This document shows, piece after piece, positions 17,617 through 25,443 of a stretch of 64,000 nt of DNA (position 1 is its first letter; each line of letters starts with the position of its first letter). This DNA is from Sporocytophaga myxococcoides DSM 11118. Its GTDB lineage: Bacteria > Bacteroidota > Bacteroidia > Cytophagales > Cytophagaceae. The notes beneath the pieces were generated by a model. It was given only the letters and a program-made list of their open reading frames with translations, was not told the origin of the DNA and searched no databases. Both the position numbers and the translations under genes were made by a program. The DNA lies in NCBI RefSeq assembly GCF_000426725.1, contig NZ_AUFX01000003.1, positions 186,001 through 250,000 on the forward strand, read 5' to 3'.

Positions 17617-19812
17617 TTACTTCAATACTTCAAATTTCTTAACCGTCACACCATTTGCATCTTTGACCATCAGGATATAGATACCACTCTGCAAATAATC
17701 TATCGGAATATTTAATAAAGGCTCATTACCTAAGATGTTTCCTGTGTATTTTATCATTGAGTTCATATCAAAAATTAGAATCTCCTTGTCTAAATCGGAC
17801 TCAGGAACATTAAGAGTCATTAGAGATCCAATAGCTGGATTAGGATAAATTGTTATTTGATCTGACATACTGGTAAACATTCCACTTCTAGTCACCGGAG
17901 AAGATTTTGCTATCATTTTAACTTTAAGTGAGTACGTTGCTGATTCCGTTAATCCTCTCCAATAGGCCAGATTGCACCAGGTAGATTCAAAGAATGCATA
18001 ACCGATAGCAGTTGAAGTTTCAACTCTTACAAGGACAATTCCTTCTCCAGGGTTGCTAATATGTCCATCTGTCTGGAATGGATTTTTAGGTAATACAACT
18101 TTCCCGTTATAAGGACCGCTTACCAGAGTAAATTCTGGTATACTATCAAAATATTTAACATAATATGCAGATCCAGAAGGTGGTGCGGACTGGAATATCT
18201 TTATATCAGCATTGGATATAGGCCGACTTACAGAATCACTAATGATAAGAATATTTTTATTCGGCAGATCATTTAAGTAGACTCCAGCATTGCCTGGTAA
18301 ATTGCAATTACCGGAAATAGCGCGATGACCGGCAATTAAATTAAATGCTGCAGCAGAGTATCTGTCTACGTAGGTATATTCTCCATTCATTAATCCTTTA
18401 TGGGGACAAAGGTGTACAGCATCGAAAGATATTTTCGGAAGATATTGAGAACCGCCAATAAATATTCCATTTTCCTTAATATTTAAAACATCACCATTTT
18501 TATCGTGCACATCATATCCATAATTATCAAACACATATCTTGCATGTCCTAGCTCGTGCAGTAAGGGACCTTCAAAATAAAATGGATTCTTATATGTAAC
18601 ATTAACAGTATCTGCGTATAATCCTGTGGTTAATAATGATGATGGAAACCCCCACTGCAAGTCCACAGAAAAATCATTTAAGTTCGGGTTATTTGTAGCC
18701 AAACCCCCATTTAAAGGAAGTGCATTGTCCGGAACTACGACAATGCTATCTATACGAATTCTGTCAAGAACACCTTTGGGCGCTTCAGCAGATTTAATAC
18801 TCTCAAACATTCTGTTCCACCTGGAAACATGAAGTATCTGTGCCCAGTCTTCAAAAGAATTAGACTTATTTCCTCCTTTCAATCCTCTCTGATATTTGTG
18901 AAAATAATTATAAAGAGATTCTTCGACGTATAGGTTAAGCGATATGGCATCGGTATGTATTAACAGATTATTATTGGTCTCAACAACCTCCTTTACTGCA
19001 TTATCAAAGTCAATAATAAAAGTAAGCTCATTCCTGTCAAAAGACCAGAATGTATTATAATCAACATATGCCAGGCCATTAGGCGCAAAGTTCACAACTC
19101 CTGAATCAATCGGCATATCATTCCATAACCAATGATATTTAATGTTCTTTCTTGCTATTGGCGACCAGCTTTTAACATATGCCCTCCACTTAACATACGA
19201 GCCTGCTGCAGGCCAACCATCAACTTTAGGATTAGCACTATTCACAACATAATCAATCTGAGGTAATCTTTTGATGTAACAAACACTAAAATCGGGAGCA
19301 TTTTTATCATTTGCAGGTGTACCAAACAGTTCCCAGCCCCTCAGATGAGGATAAAAATCAGAAGTTGTTCTCTTAAGGGTTAAGCGGATATGACTTGCAG
19401 TTCGAATTGTAAATCCGATAGAATCATAAACATTGGCAACTGCAGGATCCTTGTTCACAATTAGTGAATAAGTTCCGGATTTACTAACAAGATCCGATAA
19501 TGAACTGGCGCTCTCCAAAGTCCACTCAGCCGGAGTAGCAGACAACACTTTACTCGCTTTAAATTGCTGGGGAGTTTTAAAAGTTAGCGTTATTTCCATC
19601 GGATTGTTAGAAGCATTACACCTTGCTAAAGTATTAAAATCCTGATCAAAGACATTGGCCAGGACGCCTCCATCAAATGGAGAATTTGTGGCAGTTATAG
19701 TTCCCGCAGCAAGTCCTGCTGCAATGTCTATCTTTGTAATGCCCTGACCACTTACAAAAGATGAGAAGCAAGTCAGGATAACCAAAAAGCTGAATTTGAA
19801 ATTGTTTTTCAT
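17617..19812 (-). CDS. T9SS-exported zinc metalloprotease-like protein
   Basis: 731 residues with signal peptide (MKNNFKFSFLVILTCFSSFVSGQ). An N-terminal discoidin-like region of about 140 residues (LARCNASNNPMEITLTF; GFTIRTASHIRLTLKR) is followed by a CARDB-like segment (VKEVVETNNNLLIHTD). Next comes a catalytic-looking region with LLHELGHARYVFDNYG, the HExxH zinc motif with a third His. The C terminus is a type IX secretion sorting domain (IYPNPAIGSLMTLNVP to GVTVKKFEVLK), so it is exported across the outer membrane and probably surface-anchored or released. Substrate unknown. It has its own terminator and appears monocistronic. Confidence 0.85.
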   Translation of the reverse strand: MKNNFKFSFLVILTCFSSFVSGQGITKIDIAAGLAAGTITATNSPFDGGVLANVFDQDFNTLARCNASNNPMEITLTFKTPQQFKASKVLSATPAEWTLESASSLSDLVSKSGTYSLIVNKDPAVANVYDSIGFTIRTASHIRLTLKRTTSDFYPHLRGWELFGTPANDKNAPDFSVCYIKRLPQIDYVVNSANPKVDGWPAAGSYVKWRAYVKSWSPIARKNIKYHWLWNDMPIDSGVVNFAPNGLAYVDYNTFWSFDRNELTFIIDFDNAVKEVVETNNNLLIHTDAISLNLYVEESLYNYFHKYQRGLKGGNKSNSFEDWAQILHVSRWNRMFESIKSAEAPKGVLDRIRIDSIVVVPDNALPLNGGLATNNPNLNDFSVDLQWGFPSSLLTTGLYADTVNVTYKNPFYFEGPLLHELGHARYVFDNYGYDVHDKNGDVLNIKENGIFIGGSQYLPKISFDAVHLCPHKGLMNGEYTYVDRYSAAAFNLIAGHRAISGNCNLPGNAGVYLNDLPNKNILIISDSVSRPISNADIKIFQSAPPSGSAYYVKYFDSIPEFTLVSGPYNGKVVLPKNPFQTDGHISNPGEGIVLVRVETSTAIGYAFFESTWCNLAYWRGLTESATYSLKVKMIAKSSPVTRSGMFTSMSDQITIYPNPAIGSLMTLNVPESDLDKEILIFDMNSMIKYTGNILGNEPLLNIPIDYLQSGIYILMVKDANGVTVKKFEVLK

Positions 19813-20308
19813 TGTTTAGATTTTAGATTAACATCATTGAATGTTTAATTAAAGACCTATTGTATAGCATTCCATCGTGGTAGTTTATTACCGAATAAAA
19901 ATTAAAACATTAGCTGTTATGACTTTTTTTATCAACAGATAATCAAAAGATTACAAATATATAATTAAATAGATATGTGCTGGACTAATTATAAATTATT
20001 AGACTATAGAATATTAAATATTCAGTTTTGATCAATTTGACTTGTTAAAATATTAAAGGATAAATAGAGGGTTAAACAAAGGTGAAATAAGAACTTGTTC
20101 GATTTTGTAGAGAATGCAAAGCTGTATAAAAAAACTTTTGGGTTATTCAAAAATTGAATGCAGGTACCTTCATTGGGGATCCACAAGGGAAGTCATTTTA
20201 TTTCAAACAATGATTTGAAGACTCGACAAATAAATATTATCTGGTTATAACGTCGCCAGCCCTAAAAGAAGCAAATGCAGAAAAGCTGGAGATATAATTT
20301 TCCTCAAT
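19813..20308. other. intergenic upstream of the protease, no gene seen
   Basis: About 500 AT-rich bases between the metalloprotease start and the 21-bp repeat array. It should contain the protease promoter, but no box is convincing. No open frame of note and no repeat were found. Confidence 0.4.
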
Positions 20309-20686
20309 GAAAATTTCTTTTTTTCGGTTGACTGAAAATTTCATTTTCTAACTAGGAATTTCTTTTTCTTATATAGGAATTTCAAATTGCAATCTTGTAA
20401 TTTCAATTTACAAGATTGTAATTCTAATTTACAAGACTGTAATTTCAATTTACAAGACTGTAATTTCAATTTACATGACTGTAATTTCAATTTACAAGAT
20501 TGTAATTCCAATTTACAAGACTGTAATTCTAATTTACAAGACTGTAATTTCAATTTACAAGATTGTAATTCCAATTTACAAGATTGTAATTACTTTTTTC
20601 TAGCTAGTAAATTCAATTTCTTAACTAGAACTTGAATTTACTAGCTAGAAATTTTGTTTTACAAGTTAGGAATTTCAACCATCATA
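20309..20686. repeat. array of eighteen 21-bp tandem repeats
   Basis: The stretch divides exactly into 18 units of 21 bases. Ten central units (20393-20602) follow the consensus GATTGTAATTTCAATTTACA plus A with few changes; the four units before and four after are increasingly diverged, ending with gaattt-rich copies. Each core unit is partly palindromic (TTACAA-GA-TTGTAA, and AATT pairs), so both strands stay open and give heptapeptide repeats (NLQDCNF on plus, LQSCKLK on minus). Neither frame has a convincing start or signal, so I treat it as non-coding repeat DNA. Function unknown. Confidence 0.85.
20597..20651. repeat. 20-bp inverted repeat at the array edge
   Basis: Perfect inverted repeat: 20597-20616 pairs with 20632-20651 around a 15-base loop, with CTAGCTAG at both outer ends. 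It is made of the diverged repeat units 11 to 13 of the array. Could fold as a cruciform or hairpin; it has no T tract, so it is not an obvious terminator. Confidence 0.75.
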
Positions 20687-20739
20687 TCTTTCACCGAATT
20701 TTCATGAATCTAATCCAGTTTTTATTTATGTCCTATGTT

Positions 20740-21285
20740 TTATAACTCATTGTCGTGCTTTCGTTTTTCTAATTCTTTCAAAATACTGTCTCTCATTACT
20801 GGAGCTTCTGAAATTGACAATCCGTTGAAAAATGTGTTATTCTTTCCATTTTTGTATGTGACTTTCAATTGTCCCATTCCAATCCAAAAAGGAAATGCTC
20901 TTTGCTTTTCCGTTATTCGTTCTCTCCGAAAGTCAATCCATTTATCCGAGTTGAATTTCTTTTCTACGATTTCAATTGATTTAATATCCGAAATCGCCAA
21001 TTTAGTTGACCTTGTAAAAATTCGGTTTGATTTTACTAATTCTATTGTTTGTTCTTTAATAATGACTCTTTCGAATCCAAATACAAACCACATTGAGTAC
21101 ATAAAAAAAATTGGAAAAAAGATAAAATAGCCAATGAATTCTTTTTGAAATTGAAAGTCAGGATTGACAATTGCAAAAACAGGTAATGATAAAATCAATA
21201 CTCCAAGCACAATTGTAGTCGTTCCTAACACAAAAATTAATTGTCCATATTTTTTAATATGAACCTTATATTCTATATCACTCAT
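20740..21285 (-). CDS. two-helix membrane protein with PH-like tail
   Basis: 181 residues from ATG 21285 (MSDIEYKVHIKKYGQLIFVL); an ATG eight codons upstream (21309) is possible. Two hydrophobic helices (LIFVLGTTTIVLGVLILSLPV and YFIFFPIFFMYSMWFVFGF) are followed by a beta-rich cytosolic tail (IIKEQTIELVKSNRIFTRSTKLAISDIKSIEIVEKKF) of the kind seen in bacterial PH/YcxB-like membrane proteins. It is a lone gene between the repeat array and a long leader. No specific function can be assigned. Confidence 0.7.
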   Translation of the reverse strand: MSDIEYKVHIKKYGQLIFVLGTTTIVLGVLILSLPVFAIVNPDFQFQKEFIGYFIFFPIFFMYSMWFVFGFERVIIKEQTIELVKSNRIFTRSTKLAISDIKSIEIVEKKFNSDKWIDFRRERITEKQRAFPFWIGMGQLKVTYKNGKNNTFFNGLSISEAPVMRDSILKELEKRKHDNEL

Positions 21286-21309
21286 TTCTCTATTTTTTTT
21301 ATGAAGCAC

Positions 21310-21573
21310 TACTTATTTATATATGAGGTGCATAAATTGTTCATTAGTACGGACAAAATTATTAAACAATTAATTAATTTGTAAAATCAAAAAAATAAGA
21401 AAATACCACATTTTGAGCAAAATTGACAGATTTTGATACAATGTAATAATTGTGTGATCCGGTTTGTATTCGAGCACGTTAGATTTCTACCTATTTCTCA
21501 ACAACATGCTACATTCTCTCACAAACTTTGCCTCCGACTAGGGTATAAACTGAATATTTTAAAAATGAAAAAT
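21310..21573. other. intergenic, no gene seen
   Basis: AT-rich spacer between the membrane-protein gene and the terminator of the globin operon. It presumably carries the promoter for the membrane-protein gene. Only short chance open frames are present. Confidence 0.4.
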
Positions 21574-21606
21574 AAAAGCCAATTCCTCACAGAATTGGCT
21601 TTTAAA
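21571..21606 (-). terminator. terminator of the desaturase-globin unit
   Basis: Perfect 12-bp stem (AAAAGCCAATTC, 21574-21585, with 21592-21603), bordered by A on the left and T on the right, so it could act in both directions. It lies 30 bases after the globin stop. Confidence 0.85.
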
Positions 21607-21632
21607 TTCGAAAAAATAATATCCCCTTAATC

Positions 21633-22007
21633 CTACAGAAGACCCATTCTATATTGAAATGTAAGTGCTATCTGCTCCCCTTTAACTTTTGCCATGTCTG
21701 CAACAGGACCTGAAAACTGTTGATCTATATTAGACTTAAATAGTCGAACCCAGGTATCAAAGTGTTTGGAATCAATAGGCAACTGGGTGTGTACAGGAAA
21801 TGGCCGGCCTTTATACTCTGGTATACCTAATAAAAGATAATTCCAGAACTGATACATTTTAGGAAGATGTTTCTCCCAGTTAACCTTTGAAAAGTCATTG
21901 AAAACATAAAACAACAGCTCATCTTTGTTCACCTTTTCGTAAAAGGAATCTACCATAAGTTTTACATCTTCTTCAGATGCAATATCCTTTAATCGGTCTG
22001 TTACCAT
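21633..22007 (-). CDS. group III truncated haemoglobin
   Basis: 124 residues with the group III pattern: DVKLMVDSFYEKVNKDELL, then KHLPKMYQFWNYLLLG, then PFPVHTQLPIDSKHFDTWVRLF. His73 is the likely proximal haem ligand by comparison with Campylobacter Ctb, which is known to be of this group. Cytosolic. The family is linked to oxygen or nitric-oxide chemistry under low oxygen. It begins one base after the desaturase stop and so is co-transcribed with it, next to a microaerobic respiration cluster. Confidence 0.9.
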   Translation of the reverse strand: MVTDRLKDIASEEDVKLMVDSFYEKVNKDELLFYVFNDFSKVNWEKHLPKMYQFWNYLLLGIPEYKGRPFPVHTQLPIDSKHFDTWVRLFKSNIDQQFSGPVADMAKVKGEQIALTFQYRMGLL

Positions 22008-22008
22008 A

Positions 22009-22755
22009 TCACATATAGTTTAAGTCATTATTCAGTTTTAGTTTTATTACCCCAATAAAGTTTAAGAGCTTTATTACTGGATAAGTTGGATCAAACTCGT
22101 GCCATTTAACGCCGAAGTTTGCCCTTCCTCCAAGCTTGTGATGGTTATTATGATAGCTCTCTCCCATCATAAGGAAATCAAATGGAAGCAAATTTTTAGC
22201 AGTGTCGGAAACCTTGAAGTTTACATATCCAAATTTATGTGCAAACCAATTGATAATTGCACCATGTACTGGCCCCATTAAATAGTGGATTGGTAGCAAT
22301 AAATACATCCACCAGGCAGTTGCAAATTCCATATAAACGAGTGTGTAAACCACTCCCCATCCTATTCTCACAGCCCAAGTATCGCCAAGCTTTTCTATAA
22401 ATCCCCAGTATGGTACACCTTTGGTAAATTTTGCTTCAATATTTGCTCTATGGTTTAATACATCATTATAAATATTTTTTGTCTTCCACATCATATCAAA
22501 AAGGTTTCTGGAATAGGAAGGAGAATGTGGATCTTTATCCGTATCAGCATAGGCATGATGCAATCTGTGCATCACACCATAGGCATAGGGACTTAAATAA
22601 GACGATCCCTGAAATATAAACGTCATTACGTAGAATACTTTTTCCCATGTTTTACTCATTGTAAACATTTGATGAGCAGCATATCTGTGGAGAAAGAATG
22701 TCTGGGCAAACAAGGAAAGGTACCAGTGCGCCAGAAAGAAATAAAATATAATCAT
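22009..22755 (-). CDS. acyl-CoA/lipid fatty-acid desaturase
   Basis: 248 residues, an integral membrane di-iron desaturase of the delta-9 type. The three histidine boxes are present: HRYAAH (residues 23-28), HRLHH, and HNNHH near the C terminus. Hydrophobic segments occur at the N terminus and between boxes two and three. It introduces a double bond into acyl chains using oxygen and so affects membrane fluidity. It is rather short compared with the 300-plus residue forms but complete in its motifs. It sits directly upstream of the globin gene, an arrangement that may help supply oxygen or electrons (inference). Confidence 0.9.
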   Translation of the reverse strand: MIIFYFFLAHWYLSLFAQTFFLHRYAAHQMFTMSKTWEKVFYVMTFIFQGSSYLSPYAYGVMHRLHHAYADTDKDPHSPSYSRNLFDMMWKTKNIYNDVLNHRANIEAKFTKGVPYWGFIEKLGDTWAVRIGWGVVYTLVYMEFATAWWMYLLLPIHYLMGPVHGAIINWFAHKFGYVNFKVSDTAKNLLPFDFLMMGESYHNNHHKLGGRANFGVKWHEFDPTYPVIKLLNFIGVIKLKLNNDLNYM

Positions 22756-22796
22756 ATAATTAAGTTTAATAATTCATTTTATAATATAGGGAATGA

Positions 22797-22910
22797 CCTC
22801 ACCCTAAATCCCACTCCTAAAGGAGAGGGACTTTAATGTACCTGTTACTTTTGATATTGCAGTTTCGTAGACTGTTCCCTTCTCCTTCAGGAGAAGGGTT
22901 AGTGATGAGG
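22797..22910. repeat. palindromic intergenic element, copy A
   Basis: Begins CCTCACCCTAAATCCC and ends with GGGTTAGTGATGAGG, imperfect inverted ends of about 35 bases. Each end is itself a small hairpin (CTCCTAAAGGAG-type on the left, CTTCTCC...GGAGAAG on the right). It fills the gap between the hemN stop and the desaturase start. Related copies occur at 39118, 44503, 53406 and 58986. No open frame inside. Confidence 0.8.
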
Positions 22911-22912
22911 TT

Positions 22913-24277
22913 TTATACTACCTTTGAAAACTTCACTTCCTTAGCTGATGTTGCATGCATCCTTGCATCAAGTGCCATACAAATGTTTCTCATAAAAGGC
23001 CTTCCCTTTTCAGTCACCTCAAGAGAATATAATCCAAATCTGATAAGGTCATCCTGCTCCAGCTCTTTCATCCTTCCAATTCCATCATATAATCCAGTTG
23101 ATTGTTCTCCTGGTGAAGACCAGCTTGTATAAAATCTGCACATGATATTGAGTATATGTTGTCTTATAATCATATCCTGATTACTAAGAATATGGCCTTT
23201 AAACACTGGTATTTTACCTTCATTTACTTTAGCAATATAATCTTCCACTACTTTAACATTCTGAGCATACGCTCCCCACAGATCACTGATAGCAGAAACG
23301 CCAAGTCCTATCAATCTTGAAGTATATTGACTGGTATAACCCATGAAGTTTCTATGCAGGGTTTTATTAACTGAAGCTTTATAAAGAGAATCTGACTTCA
23401 GCGCGAAATGATCCATTCCTATTTCTATATAACCAGCCTGCTCCAGAAGGTCTCTTCCTCTTTCATATAAATTTCTTTTTGCTTCATCAGAAGGAAGATC
23501 AGCTTCTGAAAATTTTCTTTGTCCTGGCTTTATCCATGGCACATGCGCATAACTATAAAAAGCAATACGGTCCGGTTTCAGCTGTCTTACTTTTTGAACG
23601 GTGTCTTCTATTCCTGAAATAGTTTGAAAGGGCAAACCATATATAATATCATATCCTATAGAGGTGTAGCCTATAGTCCTGGCAATCTCTGTAACAGTTT
23701 TAACACTATCATAAGTCTGAATACGATGAATAGCATGTTGAACCACCGGATCAAAATCCTGTATCCCAAAACTTACTCTTCTGAAACCAAGATCATAAAG
23801 GGTTTTAAGATGTTGTTCCGTAGTATTATTGGGATGCCCTTCAAATCCGAACTCTGCGTCGGGAGCTGTTGAACATGTTTCAAGAATTCCATCAATAAGC
23901 ATCTTAAGGTTCTCTGGCTTAAAGAATGTCGGAGTACCACCTCCCAAATGGATTTCTTTAATAACCGGAGTTTTTTTCATGAGCTTTAAATACAGGATCC
24001 ACTCTTTTAATACTGTATTGATGTATGGAATCTCCACATCATGATTGACAGTAATCCTTGTATTGCAGCCACAAAATGTGCAAAGACTTTCACAATATGG
24101 AAGATGTATGTACAGACTCACTTCTTCATGATCATTACTAAATGATTTAAAGATTTCCTCCTGCCATTTCTCTTGATTGAACAGATCGTTGTCCCAGTAT
24201 GGCACAGTCGGATAACTGGTATATCTTGGCCCTGGCACATTGTATTTCCTGATAAGATTATTTCTTTCCATGTCCAT
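22913..24277 (-). CDS. hemN: oxygen-independent coproporphyrinogen III oxidase
   Basis: 454 residues, a radical-SAM enzyme converting coproporphyrinogen III to protoporphyrinogen IX for haem synthesis without oxygen. The N-terminal YNVPGPRYTSYPTVP is typical of HemN. The 4Fe-4S motif is Cys62-x3-Cys66-x2-Cys69 (YCESLCTFCGC), followed by GGGTP. It is the last gene of the cbb3 run, three bases after the SafE-type gene, which fits haem supply for a low-oxygen oxidase. The window shows no separate promoter, so it probably follows the ccoS promoter control. Confidence 0.95.
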   Translation of the reverse strand: MDMERNNLIRKYNVPGPRYTSYPTVPYWDNDLFNQEKWQEEIFKSFSNDHEEVSLYIHLPYCESLCTFCGCNTRITVNHDVEIPYINTVLKEWILYLKLMKKTPVIKEIHLGGGTPTFFKPENLKMLIDGILETCSTAPDAEFGFEGHPNNTTEQHLKTLYDLGFRRVSFGIQDFDPVVQHAIHRIQTYDSVKTVTEIARTIGYTSIGYDIIYGLPFQTISGIEDTVQKVRQLKPDRIAFYSYAHVPWIKPGQRKFSEADLPSDEAKRNLYERGRDLLEQAGYIEIGMDHFALKSDSLYKASVNKTLHRNFMGYTSQYTSRLIGLGVSAISDLWGAYAQNVKVVEDYIAKVNEGKIPVFKGHILSNQDMIIRQHILNIMCRFYTSWSSPGEQSTGLYDGIGRMKELEQDDLIRFGLYSLEVTEKGRPFMRNICMALDARMHATSAKEVKFSKVV

Positions 24278-24280
24278 ATT

Positions 24281-24973
24281 CTAGTGACAAGTTTGACTGT
24301 GACAACAACTGCGTACTGCACCTTTGGGCGATATGGTAGTATTTAAACCCCTCATAATAAGCATCGCTCCAACTATACATCCTATCAATGGTATGATCTT
24401 AAAAAAGACAGGTTTTAATTTTTCTCTTAAGACGTTTCCTGTTAACCCTACTGCCAACATCATAGGCATAGTGCCCAATCCAAATAACATCATATAGATT
24501 GCTCCAGATATAGAATCACCTGTGGCTATTGCGCTTAACAAGGTTATATATACAACCCCACAAGGCAATAAGCCATTTAAAACTCCCAATATAAATAATG
24601 AAGTAAAGCTTGAATTCTGAAAGTACTTTTGAAAACCTGCCTTTACTTTTTGATTAATAGAATTAGTTAATTGAGAGAACAGATCAATCTTAATTGGATT
24701 ATAGATAAAAATGATCGTCATAATAATCAGAATTCCTGAACTGACAGAAAGCACTTTCTGCAATCCCACCACTGCAAAACCTTTACCAATAAGCCCTGAT
24801 ACTAATCCAAATAAAGCATAAGTAAGTATCCTTCCGAAGTTGTACAAGAGGTATTTGAACAGCTTATTCCATTTATTAGTTGTCCTCACTGGTAAAGCAA
24901 ATGCCAGTGGCCCACACATACCTAAGCAATGGAGACTGCTTACAAGACCTATTATAAATGCTGCATAAAACAT
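24281..24973 (-). CDS. SafE/TauE-type membrane protein of the cbb3 cluster
   Basis: 230 residues with about six hydrophobic segments. The start MFYAAFIIGLVSSLHCLGMCGPLAFALP carries the HCLGMCGP motif typical of the UreH/SafE-type proteins found beside cbb3 oxidase genes in Bacteroidota. A second motif LLPCGVVY recurs in the middle, and the tail CCHSQTCH is Cys/His rich. The cysteines suggest a metal, likely copper, role in oxidase assembly (inference). It is packed between fixH and hemN. The general family name sulfite exporter need not reflect the substrate. Confidence 0.85.
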   Translation of the reverse strand: MFYAAFIIGLVSSLHCLGMCGPLAFALPVRTTNKWNKLFKYLLYNFGRILTYALFGLVSGLIGKGFAVVGLQKVLSVSSGILIIMTIIFIYNPIKIDLFSQLTNSINQKVKAGFQKYFQNSSFTSLFILGVLNGLLPCGVVYITLLSAIATGDSISGAIYMMLFGLGTMPMMLAVGLTGNVLREKLKPVFFKIIPLIGCIVGAMLIMRGLNTTISPKGAVRSCCHSQTCH

Positions 24974-24977
24974 AATA

Positions 24978-25412
24978 CTAACTGATTATGATTGACTTTT
25001 CATAGTAATACTTTTTCCCTCCTGAACTATAATCCACCTGCACTTTGTAATATCCTTTCTGAAACAATTCTTTCTTGAAGACCTCTACACCATTATTGGA
25101 ATTGATAAGCCTTTTAACATCTTTCTTAGCATCTGAAGGTCTGAAGAATAATACTTCACCAGATATTTTATTCTGTATGAGTTCATCAGGAAATTTTAGG
25201 ATCACATTATTGTCTGATACAATACAGGTGAGAGAATCCTTCAATTGCATCTGATTGCTTTGCTTTTCAATCTGATTCTGAAACTGTAATTCCCTTCCGT
25301 AATAGTCTTCAGTAACAAGATCAAAGTCCTGTCTGAAAGCACTGATAACCAAAAAAGTCATGAAGCCTACAAAGCTCATCGTAAGTATTGTAATTCTATA
25401 TCCCCAGCTCAT
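24978..25412 (-). CDS. ccoH: FixH/CcoH family oxidase accessory protein
   Basis: 144 residues with one N-terminal transmembrane helix (YRITILTMSFVGFMTFLVISAF) followed by RQDFDLVTEDYYGRELQFQNQI, the conserved start of FixH, and a beta-rich periplasmic domain ending YYYEKSIIIS. FixH proteins are needed for cbb3 oxidase assembly or copper delivery. It lies between ccoG and the SafE-type gene, the canonical order. Assignment rests on the conserved D-x-V-x-x-D-Y-Y motif, the context and the topology. Confidence 0.88.
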   Translation of the reverse strand: MSWGYRITILTMSFVGFMTFLVISAFRQDFDLVTEDYYGRELQFQNQIEKQSNQMQLKDSLTCIVSDNNVILKFPDELIQNKISGEVLFFRPSDAKKDVKRLINSNNGVEVFKKELFQKGYYKVQVDYSSGGKKYYYEKSIIIS

Positions 25413-25443
25413 ATTTTTAAAGTTTTGTTGAAGTAAAAAGTTG

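Noticed and set aside
20387-20596. Possible CRISPR array
   Set aside because: The repeats are directly tandem with no spacers of independent sequence, and no cas genes are in the window.
20341-20635. Two opposing open frames of 77 and 82 codons with Cys-containing heptad repeats
   Set aside because: Both follow from a 21-bp tandem repeat free of stops on both strands; there is no signal, start context or neighbour to support either as a gene.
24281-24973. Sulfite exporter function for the TauE/SafE-like protein
   Set aside because: Its place inside the cbb3 cluster and its Cys motifs fit oxidase assembly or metal handling better than sulfite export.
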